A stretch of DNA of 64,000 nucleotides from Cellulomonas citrea (GTDB taxonomy: Bacteria > Actinomycetota > Actinomycetes > Actinomycetales > Cellulomonadaceae). Below are positions 41,568 through 50,579 of the stretch, piece after piece (position 1 is the stretch's first letter; each line of letters opens with the position of its first letter). The notes under the pieces are model-generated. The model saw nothing but the letters and a program-made list of their open reading frames with translations, had not been told where the DNA came from and did no database searches. Position numbers and translations under genes: made by a program. Where the stretch lies: positions 1-64,000 of the forward strand of contig NZ_VWSD01000003.1 in assembly GCF_009829685.1 (NCBI RefSeq). Reading direction: 5' to 3'.

Positions 41568-41593
41568 CGAGTTTATGTCGCGACAAAGAAAAC
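41568..41593. promoter_or_regulatory. Candidate ROK operator (palindrome TGTCGCGACA)
   Basis: A perfect 10-bp palindrome at 41576-41585 is extended by partly matching AT-rich flanks (TTTA on the left, AAAG on the right), in the divergent region between the ROK gene and the sugar-binding-protein gene, 94 bases before the latter. Confidence 0.5.
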
Positions 41594-41678
41594 GCGCTCA
41601 CGGCCCCGCTCCCACGAGGAGACGTCCGGCACCCTGGAGCGCGAGAGACGATGACGTCCGACCCTCGGAGGCCCACTG

Positions 41679-42983
41679 ATGTTCCTCACCCGAAGGACCA
41701 CCCTCAGCGCACTCGGCGCCTGCGCCGTCGCTGCCCTGGCGCTGTCCGCCTGCAGCTCCGGCAACGCCGGCAGCACCCAGAGCGCCCTGTCCACCCCCGG
41801 CGCCTCGATCTCGGGCACCGTCACCTTCTGGCACGCGTACTCCGCCGACTCCAACGAGGCGAAGACGCTCGACACCGTGCTCATCCCCAAGTTCGAGTCG
41901 GAGCACCCCGGGGTGACCGTCAACGCGGTCGCCGTCCCCTACGACGACCTGCACCAGAAGCTCGTCACCGCCGTCGCCGGCGACACGCTGCCCGACCTCG
42001 TGCGGTCCGACATCATGTGGGTCCCCGAGCTCGCGGACCTCGGCGTGCTCGTCCCCCTCGACCAGCAGATGCCCGACTTCACCAGCTACTCGAACCAGGT
42101 GTACCCCGGCGCGCTGGCGACCAACGCCTGGAAGGGCCACTACTACGGGCTCCCGCTCGACACGAACACCCGCGTCATGCTCTACAACTCCGACGCGCTG
42201 GCCAAGGCCGGTCTGACCAAGCCCCCGGCCACGTTCGCCGACCTGCGCGCCGACGCCCCGGCGCTCACCGCCGCAGGCGTGTCCACCTTCGCCGACAACA
42301 GCACCTCGGGCTGGAACGTGCTGCCCTGGATCTGGAGCGCCGGCGGGTCGGTCACCGACGACAAGGTGACCAAGGCGACCGGCTACCTCAACTCGCCCGC
42401 CTCGGTGGCCGGGGTCCAGCTGCTCGTCGACCTGTACAAGGAGAAGGCGATCCCGGACACCATCCTCGGTGGCACCGGCGGCACCGCGACGTCCGACGGG
42501 CTGGCCACCGGCGCCTACGCGACCATCCTCGACGGTCCGTGGATGTACCCGATCTTCGCCTCGCAGTACCCGAACTTCCAGGTCAAGGCGGCTCCCGTGC
42601 CGGCCGGTGACGGCGGCAGCATCTCGGTGGTCGGCGGCGAGTCCGTCGTGCTCACGCAGTCCTCGAAGAACAAGGACGCCGCGACCGAGTTCCTGCGCTT
42701 CCTGCTCTCCCAGGACGCGCAGACCGAGATGGCCAAGGTCGGCCAGATGTCGGTGCTCACCTCGCTCGGCGACCAGCTGACGAAGATCAACCCGTACTAC
42801 TCGACCTTCGTCGACCAGCTGGCCACCGCCCGGCCGCGCACGCCCACCCCGGCCTGGCCGAAGATCGACGACATCCTGAAGGCGCAGATCCAGAAGGCCC
42901 TCCAGGGCGACCTCACGGTGCAGGCCGCGCTCGACGAGGCCGCCGCGCAGATCGACCCCCTGCTGGCGAAGTACGCCGGCTGA
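41679..42983 (+). CDS. Extracellular sugar-binding lipoprotein (ABC transporter, family 1)
   Basis: A 434-residue lipoprotein. The signal peptide is TTLSALGACAVAALAL with the lipobox LSAC near residue 23. The MalE-like binding domain begins SGTVTFWHAYSADSNEAKTLDTVL and includes DLVRSDIMWVPELADLGVLVPLD and YGLPLDTNTRVMLYN. It delivers an oligosaccharide, probably isomalto-oligosaccharides given the two downstream glycosidases, to the MalFG-type permeases. It starts with an ATG after CGGAGG. It is the first gene of the operon 41679-48205. Confidence 0.93.
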   Translation: MFLTRRTTLSALGACAVAALALSACSSGNAGSTQSALSTPGASISGTVTFWHAYSADSNEAKTLDTVLIPKFESEHPGVTVNAVAVPYDDLHQKLVTAVAGDTLPDLVRSDIMWVPELADLGVLVPLDQQMPDFTSYSNQVYPGALATNAWKGHYYGLPLDTNTRVMLYNSDALAKAGLTKPPATFADLRADAPALTAAGVSTFADNSTSGWNVLPWIWSAGGSVTDDKVTKATGYLNSPASVAGVQLLVDLYKEKAIPDTILGGTGGTATSDGLATGAYATILDGPWMYPIFASQYPNFQVKAAPVPAGDGGSISVVGGESVVLTQSSKNKDAATEFLRFLLSQDAQTEMAKVGQMSVLTSLGDQLTKINPYYSTFVDQLATARPRTPTPAWPKIDDILKAQIQKALQGDLTVQAALDEAAAQIDPLLAKYAG

Positions 42984-43009
42984 CCGAACGCCGAACGATC
43001 GGACCGATC

Positions 43010-43975
43010 ATGACCACCACGACCCCCGCGATCGGGTCGATCGTCCCCGGCGCCGCCGGGGCGGGCCGGAGCACCTCCGGCTCGCCCCGTCGGCGGGCGG
43101 CGTGGGCCGGGCTCGCGTTCATCGTGCCCGGCTTCGCGCTCTACGCCCTCGTCATCGCCTACCCGGCGGTGCAGGCGCTGCTCATCAGCCTGCGCGACTA
43201 CAAGATCACCCCCGGGGCGATCAGCCCCTGGATCGGGCTGGACAACTACGTCCGCGCCCTGCACGACCCGGTGCTGCTGCGCTCGTTCGTCAACGCCGCG
43301 GTCTACATGGTGGCCACCGTGCCCACCCAGATCGTCATCGGACTCGGGCTGGCCGTCCTGCTCAACACCGCACTGCCGGGACGCACGCTGTTCCGGGTGC
43401 TCTTCTACCTGCCGGTGGTCACCAGCTGGGTCGTCGTCTCCCTGCTGTTCCAGTACCTGTTCGCCACCGACAACGGGATCGTCAACTACCTGCTCGTCGA
43501 CGTGCTCGGGGTGCTCAACCAGCCGGTCGACTGGCTCGGGCAGCGCTGGACCGCGATGGTCGCCATCAGCGCCCTCGGCATCTGGAAGGGCGTCGGCTGG
43601 TCGATGCTCATCTTCCTCGCCGCGCTCACCGGGGTCCCCCGCGAGCTGGAGGAGGCCGCCGCGCTCGACGGCGCGGGCGCCTGGCGCCGGTTCCGGCACG
43701 TGTCCCTGCCGCACATCCGCGGCGCCATGACGACCGTCGTCATCCTGCTGGTCATCGGCGGGTTCAACGTGTTCACCTCGGTGCTGCTCATGACCGACGG
43801 CGGCCCGCTGGACCAGACCCAGGTGCCGCTCACCTACATGTACCGGCAGGCCTTCGGGTACCTGGACTTCGGCTACGGCTCGGCCATCTCGTTCCTGCTC
43901 ACCGGGCTCGTCCTGGTGATCTCCGGGCTGCAGTACTGGTGGGCCCGGCGCGCCACCCGGGACGGTGCGGCATGA
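43010..43975 (+). CDS. Sugar ABC transporter permease (MalF-like)
   Basis: A 321-residue permease with six membrane helices, the first near 33-52 (AGLAFIVPGFALYALVIAYP). The EAA loop is ELEEAAALDGAGAWRRFRHVSLPHIRGAM, near 210-238. It forms a heterodimer with the next gene. No ATPase is encoded in the operon; actinobacterial sugar importers often share one multitask ATPase (MsiK type) encoded elsewhere. Confidence 0.93.
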   Translation: MTTTTPAIGSIVPGAAGAGRSTSGSPRRRAAWAGLAFIVPGFALYALVIAYPAVQALLISLRDYKITPGAISPWIGLDNYVRALHDPVLLRSFVNAAVYMVATVPTQIVIGLGLAVLLNTALPGRTLFRVLFYLPVVTSWVVVSLLFQYLFATDNGIVNYLLVDVLGVLNQPVDWLGQRWTAMVAISALGIWKGVGWSMLIFLAALTGVPRELEEAAALDGAGAWRRFRHVSLPHIRGAMTTVVILLVIGGFNVFTSVLLMTDGGPLDQTQVPLTYMYRQAFGYLDFGYGSAISFLLTGLVLVISGLQYWWARRATRDGAA

Positions 43976-44817
43976 TCGCGGGCTCCCGGCGGCGACGGGT
44001 CACGGTCGCGGCGGTGCGCTACGCCCTGCTCATCGGCTGCGCGCTCGTCCTCGCCCTGCCGTTCGCGTTCATGGTGTCCACGTCGCTCAAACCGCACACC
44101 CTGCTGCTGGAGTACCCGCCCCGGCTCATCCCGAGCGACCCGACGCTGGACAACTACGCCCAGGCGTGGGGGGCGAACAGCTTCGGCCGGTACTTCCTCA
44201 ACTCCTCGATGGTCGCCGTCGCCACGACCGTGGGCACCGTGCTGCTCGCCTCGATGATGGCCTACGGCTTCGCGCGGTTCCGGTTCCCGGGGCGCGGCGT
44301 GCTGTTCGCGGCGGTCGTCGTGGGGCTCACCATCCCGACGATGCTGCTGATCATCCCCCAGTTCCTGCTGGCCAAGAACCTCGGGCTGCTCAACTCGCTG
44401 CCCGGTCTGGTGCCGTTCTACGTCGGCACCCAGATCGCGTTCTCCACGTTCCTGCTGCGGGCCTTCTTCGAGCAGATCCCGGCCGAGCTGGACGAGGCGA
44501 TGCTCATCGACGGCGCCGGGCCGTGGCGCCGGTACTGGGACCTGGCCGTGCCGCTGTCCAAGCCGGCGCTGGCCACGTGCGCGATCTTCACCTTCCTCGG
44601 CAGCTGGGACGAGTTCGTCTGGGCGCTCACCGTCATCAACGACGTGTCGCAGCGCACCCTGCCGATCGGCATCGCCCTGTTCCGCGGCCAGCACGGCACC
44701 TCGTGGGGTCTCGTGTTCGCCGCCTCCGTCATCGCCGTCGTCCCGGTCGTCATCGTCTACGTCGTCTTCCAGCGCCAGCTCGTCGCCGGTCTGACCAACG
44801 GCGCCCTCAAGAGCTGA
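43972..44817 (+). CDS. Sugar ABC transporter permease (MalG-like)
   Basis: A 281-residue permease. Six helices are predicted (first about 15-35), and the EAA loop is ELDEAMLIDGAGPWRRYWDLAVPLSKPAL near 167-195. The ATG overlaps the MalF-like stop by four bases. The partner permease and binding protein precede it, and two glycosidases follow. Confidence 0.93.
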   Translation: MIAGSRRRRVTVAAVRYALLIGCALVLALPFAFMVSTSLKPHTLLLEYPPRLIPSDPTLDNYAQAWGANSFGRYFLNSSMVAVATTVGTVLLASMMAYGFARFRFPGRGVLFAAVVVGLTIPTMLLIIPQFLLAKNLGLLNSLPGLVPFYVGTQIAFSTFLLRAFFEQIPAELDEAMLIDGAGPWRRYWDLAVPLSKPALATCAIFTFLGSWDEFVWALTVINDVSQRTLPIGIALFRGQHGTSWGLVFAASVIAVVPVVIVYVVFQRQLVAGLTNGALKS

Positions 44818-44861
44818 CCTCGGGACCACCGGCCCCCTCACCCACCACCTGCAGGAGCACC

Positions 44862-46475
44862 ATGACCACCCAGCCGTCCGTCCTCGTCCTGCCCACGAGG
44901 ACCTGGTACGCCCCCGACCACCCCGTGGTCGTCGAGGTGCGCGGACGTACGACGGGCCGGCTCGTGGTGCGTCACCTCGGCGCGGAGGTGGCCTCGGCGC
45001 CGGTCGACGGGCCCGGTCTCGTCGACCTGGGCACGCTGCCGCCCGGCGGCTACGGGATCGAGCTGACCAGCACCGACAGCACGACGGCGGCCCGCACCGC
45101 TGCCCTCGTCACCCCCGCACCGCGGGCCCGGATGCGGTACGGGTTCGTCGCGTCGTACCGCCCGGACAAGGACGTCGACGGTGTGCTCGACCTGGTGAGG
45201 CTGCTGCACCTGGACGCGGTCCAGCTCTACGACTGGGCCTACCGGCACGCCGACCTCGTGGGCGGCGGCGAGCAGTACACCGATGCGCTCGACCAGCCCA
45301 TCGCGCTGGCCACCGTCCGGCGGCTCGTCGAGGGGCTCGCGGGCCTCGGCTCCGACGCGCTCGGCTACGCCGCGGTGTACGCCGTCGGCAACGAGGAGTG
45401 GGAGCGCTGGGCGCACCGGGCGATGGTGGCGGCCGACGGCACGGCGTGGTCGCTCGGCGGGTTCCTCCAGCTCGTCGACCCGGCGGCCCCGGACTGGCAG
45501 GAGCACCTCGTGGCCGACCTGCAGGCCTCGGTCGCCGCCGTCGGGCTGCACGGGTTCCACCTCGACCAGTACGGCTACCCGCGGCGCGCCCAGCTCGTCG
45601 ACGGCAGCCCGGTGGACCTCGCCCGGTCGTTCCGATCGGTCGTCGAGGCCGCCCGCGGCGGTCTGCCGGGCTCCCGGCTGGTGTTCAACAACGTCAACGA
45701 CTTCCCCACCTGGGCCACGGCCGACGCCCCGCAGGACGCGGTGTACATCGAGGTGTGGCCGCCGCACAGCACGCTCGACTCGCTCGCCCGGGTGGTCACC
45801 CGGGCGCGGGCCGCCGGGCAGGGCCGTCCCGTCGTGGTCGCCGCCTACCAGCACGTCTACGACACCGCACCGGTCGAGGCCGCCGACACCGCGACGGCGC
45901 TCACCATGGCGACCCTCTTCTCGCACGGGGCCACCCAGCTGCTCGCCGGCGAGAGCGGGCACGTGCTCGTCGACCCGTACTACGTGCGCAACCACGCGGC
46001 GGAGCCCTCGACGCTCGACCTGCTGCACCGCTGGTACGACTTCCTGCTGGCGCACGACGAGCTGCTGCTCGACCCGCGCGCGGTCGACGTCACCGGTGCC
46101 TGGGTCGGGGCGTACAACGAGGCGCTCGACGTCACCTACCCGCAGGCACCGACCACCGAGGTCGCGACGGCGGGCGGGGTGTGGCGCCGGGTCGTCGAGG
46201 TCGACGGACGGCTCGTCGTGCACCTGGTCAACCTCACGGGGCAGCCCGACACCGAGTGGGACGCCCCGCGTGCCGAGGTCGGCGACCCCGGTGCGGGCAC
46301 GCTGCGGGTACGGCGCGCCGGTGCGGCCGTGCCCCGGGTGCTCGTCGCCGACCCCGACGCCGAGGGGCACCTCGTGCCGGTCGAGGTGCGGCTCGACGGG
46401 CTCGACGCCGTCGCCACGCTGCCGCCGCTGCACGTGTGGCAGCTGGTCGTCGTCGACCTGGACGGTGCGCGGTGA
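44862..46475 (+). CDS. GH66 glycoside hydrolase (dextranase / cycloisomaltooligosaccharide glucanotransferase family), apparently cytoplasmic
   Basis: A 537-residue GH66-family protein acting on alpha-1,6-glucans. After an immunoglobulin-like N-terminal domain (about 1-85) comes the TIM barrel starting RMRYGFVASYRPDKDV. The nucleophile is likely Asp235 in FHLDQYGYPR and the acid/base Glu297 in VYIEVWPP. A C-terminal beta domain follows. There is no signal peptide and no carbohydrate-binding module, and it is shorter than secreted dextranases and CITases. The gene lies between an oligosaccharide importer and an oligo-1,6-glucosidase, so I infer intracellular cleavage or ring-opening of imported (possibly cyclic) isomalto-oligosaccharides. 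Confidence 0.88.
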   Translation: MTTQPSVLVLPTRTWYAPDHPVVVEVRGRTTGRLVVRHLGAEVASAPVDGPGLVDLGTLPPGGYGIELTSTDSTTAARTAALVTPAPRARMRYGFVASYRPDKDVDGVLDLVRLLHLDAVQLYDWAYRHADLVGGGEQYTDALDQPIALATVRRLVEGLAGLGSDALGYAAVYAVGNEEWERWAHRAMVAADGTAWSLGGFLQLVDPAAPDWQEHLVADLQASVAAVGLHGFHLDQYGYPRRAQLVDGSPVDLARSFRSVVEAARGGLPGSRLVFNNVNDFPTWATADAPQDAVYIEVWPPHSTLDSLARVVTRARAAGQGRPVVVAAYQHVYDTAPVEAADTATALTMATLFSHGATQLLAGESGHVLVDPYYVRNHAAEPSTLDLLHRWYDFLLAHDELLLDPRAVDVTGAWVGAYNEALDVTYPQAPTTEVATAGGVWRRVVEVDGRLVVHLVNLTGQPDTEWDAPRAEVGDPGAGTLRVRRAGAAVPRVLVADPDAEGHLVPVEVRLDGLDAVATLPPLHVWQLVVVDLDGAR

Positions 46476-48205
46476 ACGCGGCGGAGGCCGAGGCCGGCGC
46501 CGCGCCGTGGTGGCGGTCGGCGGTCGTCTACCAGGTGTACCCGCGCAGCTTCGCCGACTCCGACGGTGACGGCATCGGTGACCTGCCCGGCATCACCGCC
46601 CACCTGGACCACCTGGCCGCGCTCGGCATCGACGCGATCTGGCTGTCCCCGGTCTACCGGTCGCCGCACGCCGACAACGGCTACGACATCAGCGACTACC
46701 AGGACGTCGACCCGACCTTCGGCACCCCGGCCGACCTCGACCGGCTGCTCGAGCAGGCACACGCGCGCGGCATCCGCATCGTGCTCGACCTCGTGGTCAA
46801 CCACACGTCCGACGAGCACCCGTGGTTCGTCGCGGCCCGCTCGTCGGCCGACGACCCGAAGCGCGACTGGTACTGGTGGCGGCCCGCCCGCCCGGGGACC
46901 ACCGGCGGGGAACCCGGGGCCGAGCCGACCAACTGGGAGTCGTTCTTCTCCGGCCCCACCTGGACCTGGGACGAGCGCACGGCCGCGTACTACCTGCACC
47001 TGTTCGCGACCAAGCAGCCCGACCTCAACTGGGAGAACCCGCAGGTGCGGGCCGCGGTGCACACGATGATGCGGTGGTGGCTCGACCGCGGCGTCGACGG
47101 CTTCCGGATGGACGTCATCAACCTCATCTCCAAGGACCCGGCGCTGCCCGACGGCGAGGTGTCCCCCGGCGCCGTCTACGGCAACGGCTTCCCGCACTAC
47201 GCGAGCGGTCCGCGCATCCACGAGTTCCTGCACGAGATGTACCAGGAGGTGTTCGCCGACCGGGCCGGTGACCTGCTGCTGGTCGGCGAGATGCCCGGGG
47301 TGACGGTGCCCGACGCCCGGCTGTTCACCGACCCGGCACGCCAGGAGCTGTCGATGGTGTTCCAGTTCGAGCACGTCTCGCTGGACCACGGCGCCACCAA
47401 GTTCGAGCCGGTGCCGCTCGCCCTGCCCCGGCTCAAGGCAAGCCTGGCCGGCTGGCAGGACGGGCTGGGCGAGGTCGGTTGGAACAGCCTCTACTGGTCC
47501 AACCACGACCAGCCGCGTGCCGTCTCCCGGTTCGGCGACGACGGCCGCTGGTGGCGCGAGTCGGCCACCGCGCTGGCCACCGTGCTGCACCTGCACCGCG
47601 GCACGCCGTTCGTCTACCAGGGCGAGGAGCTGGGGATGACGAACGCGCCGTGGCCGGACGTCACGGCGATGCGCGACATCGAGTCGATCAACTACGCGGC
47701 GCAGGCGCAGGCCGCCGGTGCCGACCCGCAGCGCGTGCTCGACGGGCTGCGCAGCCACGGCCGGGACAACGCCCGCACCCCCATGCAGTGGGACGACGGA
47801 CCGCAGGCCGGGTTCAGCACCGGCACCCCGTGGCTGCCGGTCAACCCGAACCGCACCTGGCTCAACGCGGCCGCGCAGGTGGGCGTCGCCGGGTCGGTGT
47901 TCGAGCACTACCGGGCGCTCATCGCGCTGCGGCACGAGGACCGCGTGGTGGTCGACGGGACCTTCCACCTGCTGCTGGCCGACGACCCGGACCTGTGGGT
48001 GTTCGAACGTCGGCTCGCCGGCCACCCGCGGCTGCTCGTCGTGGCCAACTGCTCGGGGCTGCCGCGCGACCTGCCGGCGGAGCTCGACACCTGGCGGGAC
48101 GCCGTCCCGGTGCTGTCGAACTACCCCGCCGCTGCGTGGGGCCGGCTCGAGCCGTGGGAGGCGCGCGTGCTGCGCGAGCAGGTGGCGGAGGGCGGCCGGG
48201 CCTGA
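46472..48205 (+). CDS. GH13 oligo-1,6-glucosidase / dextran glucosidase
   Basis: A 577-residue GH13 alpha-glucosidase. It starts WWRSAVVYQVYPRSFADSDGDGIGDL. The nucleophile Asp214 lies in DGFRMDVINLISK, the acid/base Glu273 in LLVGEMPG and the stabiliser Asp346 in YWSNHDQPR; MQWDD occurs near 435. The valine right after the nucleophile is the residue that distinguishes alpha-1,6- from alpha-1,4-specific members of this group. It is cytoplasmic (no signal), and the GTG at 46472 overlaps the GH66 stop by four bases. It probably releases glucose from isomaltose and larger products of the GH66 enzyme. Confidence 0.94.
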   Translation: MNAAEAEAGAAPWWRSAVVYQVYPRSFADSDGDGIGDLPGITAHLDHLAALGIDAIWLSPVYRSPHADNGYDISDYQDVDPTFGTPADLDRLLEQAHARGIRIVLDLVVNHTSDEHPWFVAARSSADDPKRDWYWWRPARPGTTGGEPGAEPTNWESFFSGPTWTWDERTAAYYLHLFATKQPDLNWENPQVRAAVHTMMRWWLDRGVDGFRMDVINLISKDPALPDGEVSPGAVYGNGFPHYASGPRIHEFLHEMYQEVFADRAGDLLLVGEMPGVTVPDARLFTDPARQELSMVFQFEHVSLDHGATKFEPVPLALPRLKASLAGWQDGLGEVGWNSLYWSNHDQPRAVSRFGDDGRWWRESATALATVLHLHRGTPFVYQGEELGMTNAPWPDVTAMRDIESINYAAQAQAAGADPQRVLDGLRSHGRDNARTPMQWDDGPQAGFSTGTPWLPVNPNRTWLNAAAQVGVAGSVFEHYRALIALRHEDRVVVDGTFHLLLADDPDLWVFERRLAGHPRLLVVANCSGLPRDLPAELDTWRDAVPVLSNYPAAAWGRLEPWEARVLREQVAEGGRA

Positions 48206-48224
48206 TCCGGCGCGCCCGACCGGC

Positions 48225-48422
48225 TCACGCCGCCGGCCGCCAGGTCGGTGGCGGCCCCGCGTCCTCGTCGCTGCTGCGCGACCGCGCGGCCGCCTGCTCG
48301 GCGGCCAGCCGGTCGGCATCCGGGTGGCTCTCGCGCACGTCGCCCCACCCGGGCCGGCGCAGCAGGACGACGAACGGGACCGCGAGCAGCACCACGGCGA
48401 CCAGGGCGAGGAAGGAGGACAT
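48225..48422 (-). CDS. Small single-span membrane protein of unknown function
   Basis: A 65-residue protein with one N-terminal membrane helix (SSFLALVAVVLLAVPFVVLL, residues 2-21) followed by a charged cytoplasmic tail containing DADRLAAEQAAA. It starts at the ATG at 48422. It is convergent with the GH13 gene (19-base gap) and divergent from the AraC-type gene. There is no known family. Its composition is sensible, so I believe it is real, with moderate confidence. Confidence 0.55.
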   Translation of the reverse strand: MSSFLALVAVVLLAVPFVVLLRRPGWGDVRESHPDADRLAAEQAAARSRSSDEDAGPPPTWRPAA

Positions 48423-48500
48423 GCGACCAGCCTGGGCGCGCCGGGCACGGCCGACCAGCGGCAGCAACGACACCGATCGACAAGATCCTGCCAACACCTC

Positions 48501-48506
48501 TAGGCT
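48501..48506 (+). promoter_or_regulatory. Putative -10 element for the AraC-type regulator (leaderless)
   Basis: TAGGCT lies seven bases before the ATG at 48514, the spacing expected when transcription starts at the start codon. Confidence 0.45.
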
Positions 48507-48513
48507 CACCGCC

Positions 48514-49461
48514 ATGTTGCGCACAGTCGGCGCCCTGCTCGTCGACGGCCTCGCCATGTTCGAGTTCGGCGTGGTCTGCGAGGTGTTCGGCATCGACCGC
48601 ACCGATGAGGGCGTGCCACCCGTCGAGCTGCGCATCGCCTCGGCGCAGCCGCAGGTCAGCGCTGCGGTAGGCCTCACCCTCCAGACCCGGCACACGCTGG
48701 CGGACCTGGTGGACGTCGACCTGCTCACCGTCCCCGCCACCACCATCCGCACCGGCGCCTACGACGAGCGCGCGCTCGACACCGTCCGGGCGGCGTACGC
48801 GCGCGGCACCCGGCTGCTCTCCGTGTGCTCCGGGGTGTTCGTGCTCGCCGCCGCGGGTGTCCTCGACGGGCACAAGGTCACCACCCACTGGCGGTACGCC
48901 GACACGCTCTCCCGGCTCTACCCGCACCTCGACGTCGACCCCGACGTGCTGTTCGTCGACGACGGGCAGGTGGTCACCAGCGCCGGCACCGCGGCCGGCA
49001 TCGATGCGTGCCTGCACGTGGTGCGTCAGGAGCACGGCGCGGCCGTGGCCAACACGATCGCCCGGCGCATGGTGGTGCCACCGCAGCGCGACGGCGGCCA
49101 GCGGCAGTACATCGTGGCGCCCGTGCCCGCGTGCGACGACGACGCCCTGCGCGACGTGCTCGCCTGGACCACCGAGAACCTCGCGGAACCGCACACCGTG
49201 AGCTCGCTCGCCCGGCGCGCCCACACCTCGCCGCGCACCTTCGCCCGGCGGTTCGTCGAGCAGACCGGCACCACCCCGGCGCGCTGGCTCACCGCGCAGC
49301 GCGTGCAGCACGCCCGCGCGCTGCTCGAGGAGACCGACCGCGACCTCGAGTCGATCGCCGGGCTGTGCGGCTTCGGCTCCGCCGCACTGCTGCGCCATCA
49401 CTTCCGTGCCGCCGTCGGCGTGCCCCCTGCCGACTACCGGGCGACCTTTACACGACGCTGA
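48514..49461 (+). CDS. FtrA/GlxA-type AraC-family regulator with DJ-1/PfpI domain
   Basis: A 315-residue regulator. The N-terminal DJ-1/PfpI-like (class I glutamine amidotransferase-like) domain runs from LRTVGALLVDGLAMFEFGVVCEVF to LLSVCSGVFVLAAAGVLDGHKVTTHW (about 1-130), with the nucleophile-elbow cysteine kept. The C-terminal AraC HTH pair occupies about 215-310 (SLARRAHTSPRTFARRFVEQTGTTPARWL, then LESIAGLCGFGSAALLRHHFR). The family often senses small metabolites. The leaderless-type promoter TAGGCT lies just upstream. Its target is unknown. Confidence 0.92.
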   Translation: MLRTVGALLVDGLAMFEFGVVCEVFGIDRTDEGVPPVELRIASAQPQVSAAVGLTLQTRHTLADLVDVDLLTVPATTIRTGAYDERALDTVRAAYARGTRLLSVCSGVFVLAAAGVLDGHKVTTHWRYADTLSRLYPHLDVDPDVLFVDDGQVVTSAGTAAGIDACLHVVRQEHGAAVANTIARRMVVPPQRDGGQRQYIVAPVPACDDDALRDVLAWTTENLAEPHTVSSLARRAHTSPRTFARRFVEQTGTTPARWLTAQRVQHARALLEETDRDLESIAGLCGFGSAALLRHHFRAAVGVPPADYRATFTRR

Positions 49462-49571
49462 CGTGGTGCACGGCCGAACCGCCGGGCCCGGGTGACAGGC
49501 TCAGGTCCGCCGGCAGTCGCTGACCACCCGGCCGTCGACGGACGAACCCCGCCACCGAGCACCCCGGAGCC

Positions 49572-50525
49572 ATGAGAAACGCGAACCGCACCGCCCGCTC
49601 GTCCCGCGCCGTGGCCCTCGCCTGCGCGCTCACCGTGGCGGCACTGGCCCTGAGCGGGTGCCAGCGCCCCGGTGCGCGCGCCGACAGCCCCGCCGCCCCC
49701 GCCGCCCCGGCTCCGACCGTGTCCGCACCCACACCGGTGACCTACCCGTACGAGCAGATCGCGGGTGTGGACCCGAATCTGCTCAGCCTCGACGTCTACA
49801 CCCCCGCCGGCCCGGCCCCCACCGGCGGCCGGGCCGCGCTCGTGTGGGTGCACGGCGGCGCCTGGCAGACCGGCGACAAGGCCAACGACACGATGACGAC
49901 CAAGGCCGCCTGGGCCGCGCAGCACGACCGCGTCCTGGTCTCGGTCAACTACCGGCTCGCCACCGACGCCCCCACCTGGCCCGAACCGGCGCAGGACGTG
50001 GCCGCGGCGCTCGACTGGGTGCTCGCCCGCACCGACCAGCTCGGCATCGACCCGGCCCACATCGCGCTGCTCGGCCACTCGGCAGGGGCGCACCTGGCCG
50101 CCGAGGTGCTCGCCGACCCGGTGTACCTGGCCGCGCACAGCCGGCAGCGCACCGACCTGGCCTGCCTCGTGACGCTCGACGCCGCGTCCTACGACCTCAC
50201 CGCACCCGACCCGGGCATCTCCGGGATGGTGCGCACGGCGTTCGGCGACGACCCGGCGACCCTCGCCCAGGCCTCGCCGACGCTGCGGCTGCAGGCCGTC
50301 GGCGGCCCGGTGCCGGCCACCCTGGTGGTCACCCGCGGGATGCCCGCGCGGGTCGCCGACGCGACCTCGTACGCGCACGCCGTCACGGCCGCCGGACCGC
50401 ACCAGGCGACCCTGGTGGACGCGCCCGACGCCAGCCACCAGGACCTCAACGCGCTGCTCGGCGCACCCGGCGACCAGGTGGTCACCCCCGCGGTCGACAC
50501 GTTCCTGGCCGGCTGCCTGGGCTGA
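49572..50525 (+). CDS. Alpha/beta-hydrolase (carboxylesterase/lipase-like) lipoprotein
   Basis: A 317-residue exported esterase. The signal peptide ends with the lipobox ALSGC near residue 30, followed by an Ala/Pro-rich linker. The hydrolase domain has the oxyanion motif VHGGAW near 95, the nucleophile in LGHSAGAHLA near 165, the acid in the loop after TLVV, and the histidine in DASHQDLNAL near 287, as in BD-FAE/hormone-sensitive-lipase-like enzymes. It starts with an ATG at 49572. It probably cleaves short esters at the cell surface. Confidence 0.87.
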   Translation: MRNANRTARSSRAVALACALTVAALALSGCQRPGARADSPAAPAAPAPTVSAPTPVTYPYEQIAGVDPNLLSLDVYTPAGPAPTGGRAALVWVHGGAWQTGDKANDTMTTKAAWAAQHDRVLVSVNYRLATDAPTWPEPAQDVAAALDWVLARTDQLGIDPAHIALLGHSAGAHLAAEVLADPVYLAAHSRQRTDLACLVTLDAASYDLTAPDPGISGMVRTAFGDDPATLAQASPTLRLQAVGGPVPATLVVTRGMPARVADATSYAHAVTAAGPHQATLVDAPDASHQDLNALLGAPGDQVVTPAVDTFLAGCLG

Positions 50526-50542
50526 ACCCTCCGACGGGGCTC

Positions 50543-50579
50543 TTGACAGCCCCTCTCCCGCACGACTGAAATATCAGAC
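50543..50579 (+). promoter_or_regulatory. Promoter and palindromic site ahead of the GntR/ACC-deaminase genes
   Basis: TTGACA at 50543-50548, an 18-base spacer, then TGAAAT at 50567-50572, seven bases before the GTG start at 50580, suggest a leaderless transcript. CTGAAATATCAG (50566-50577), a palindrome with CTGA/TCAG arms, overlaps the -10 and could be an autoregulatory operator. Confidence 0.55.

Noticed and set aside
44838-46433. A 531-residue minus-strand frame over the GH66 gene
   Set aside because: It is an antisense shadow with repetitive V/D/G/R composition and no ribosome site.
46136-48448. A 770-residue minus-strand open frame over the GH13 gene
   Set aside because: It is the antisense shadow of the GH13 and GH66 genes, whose catalytic motifs are intact on the plus strand.
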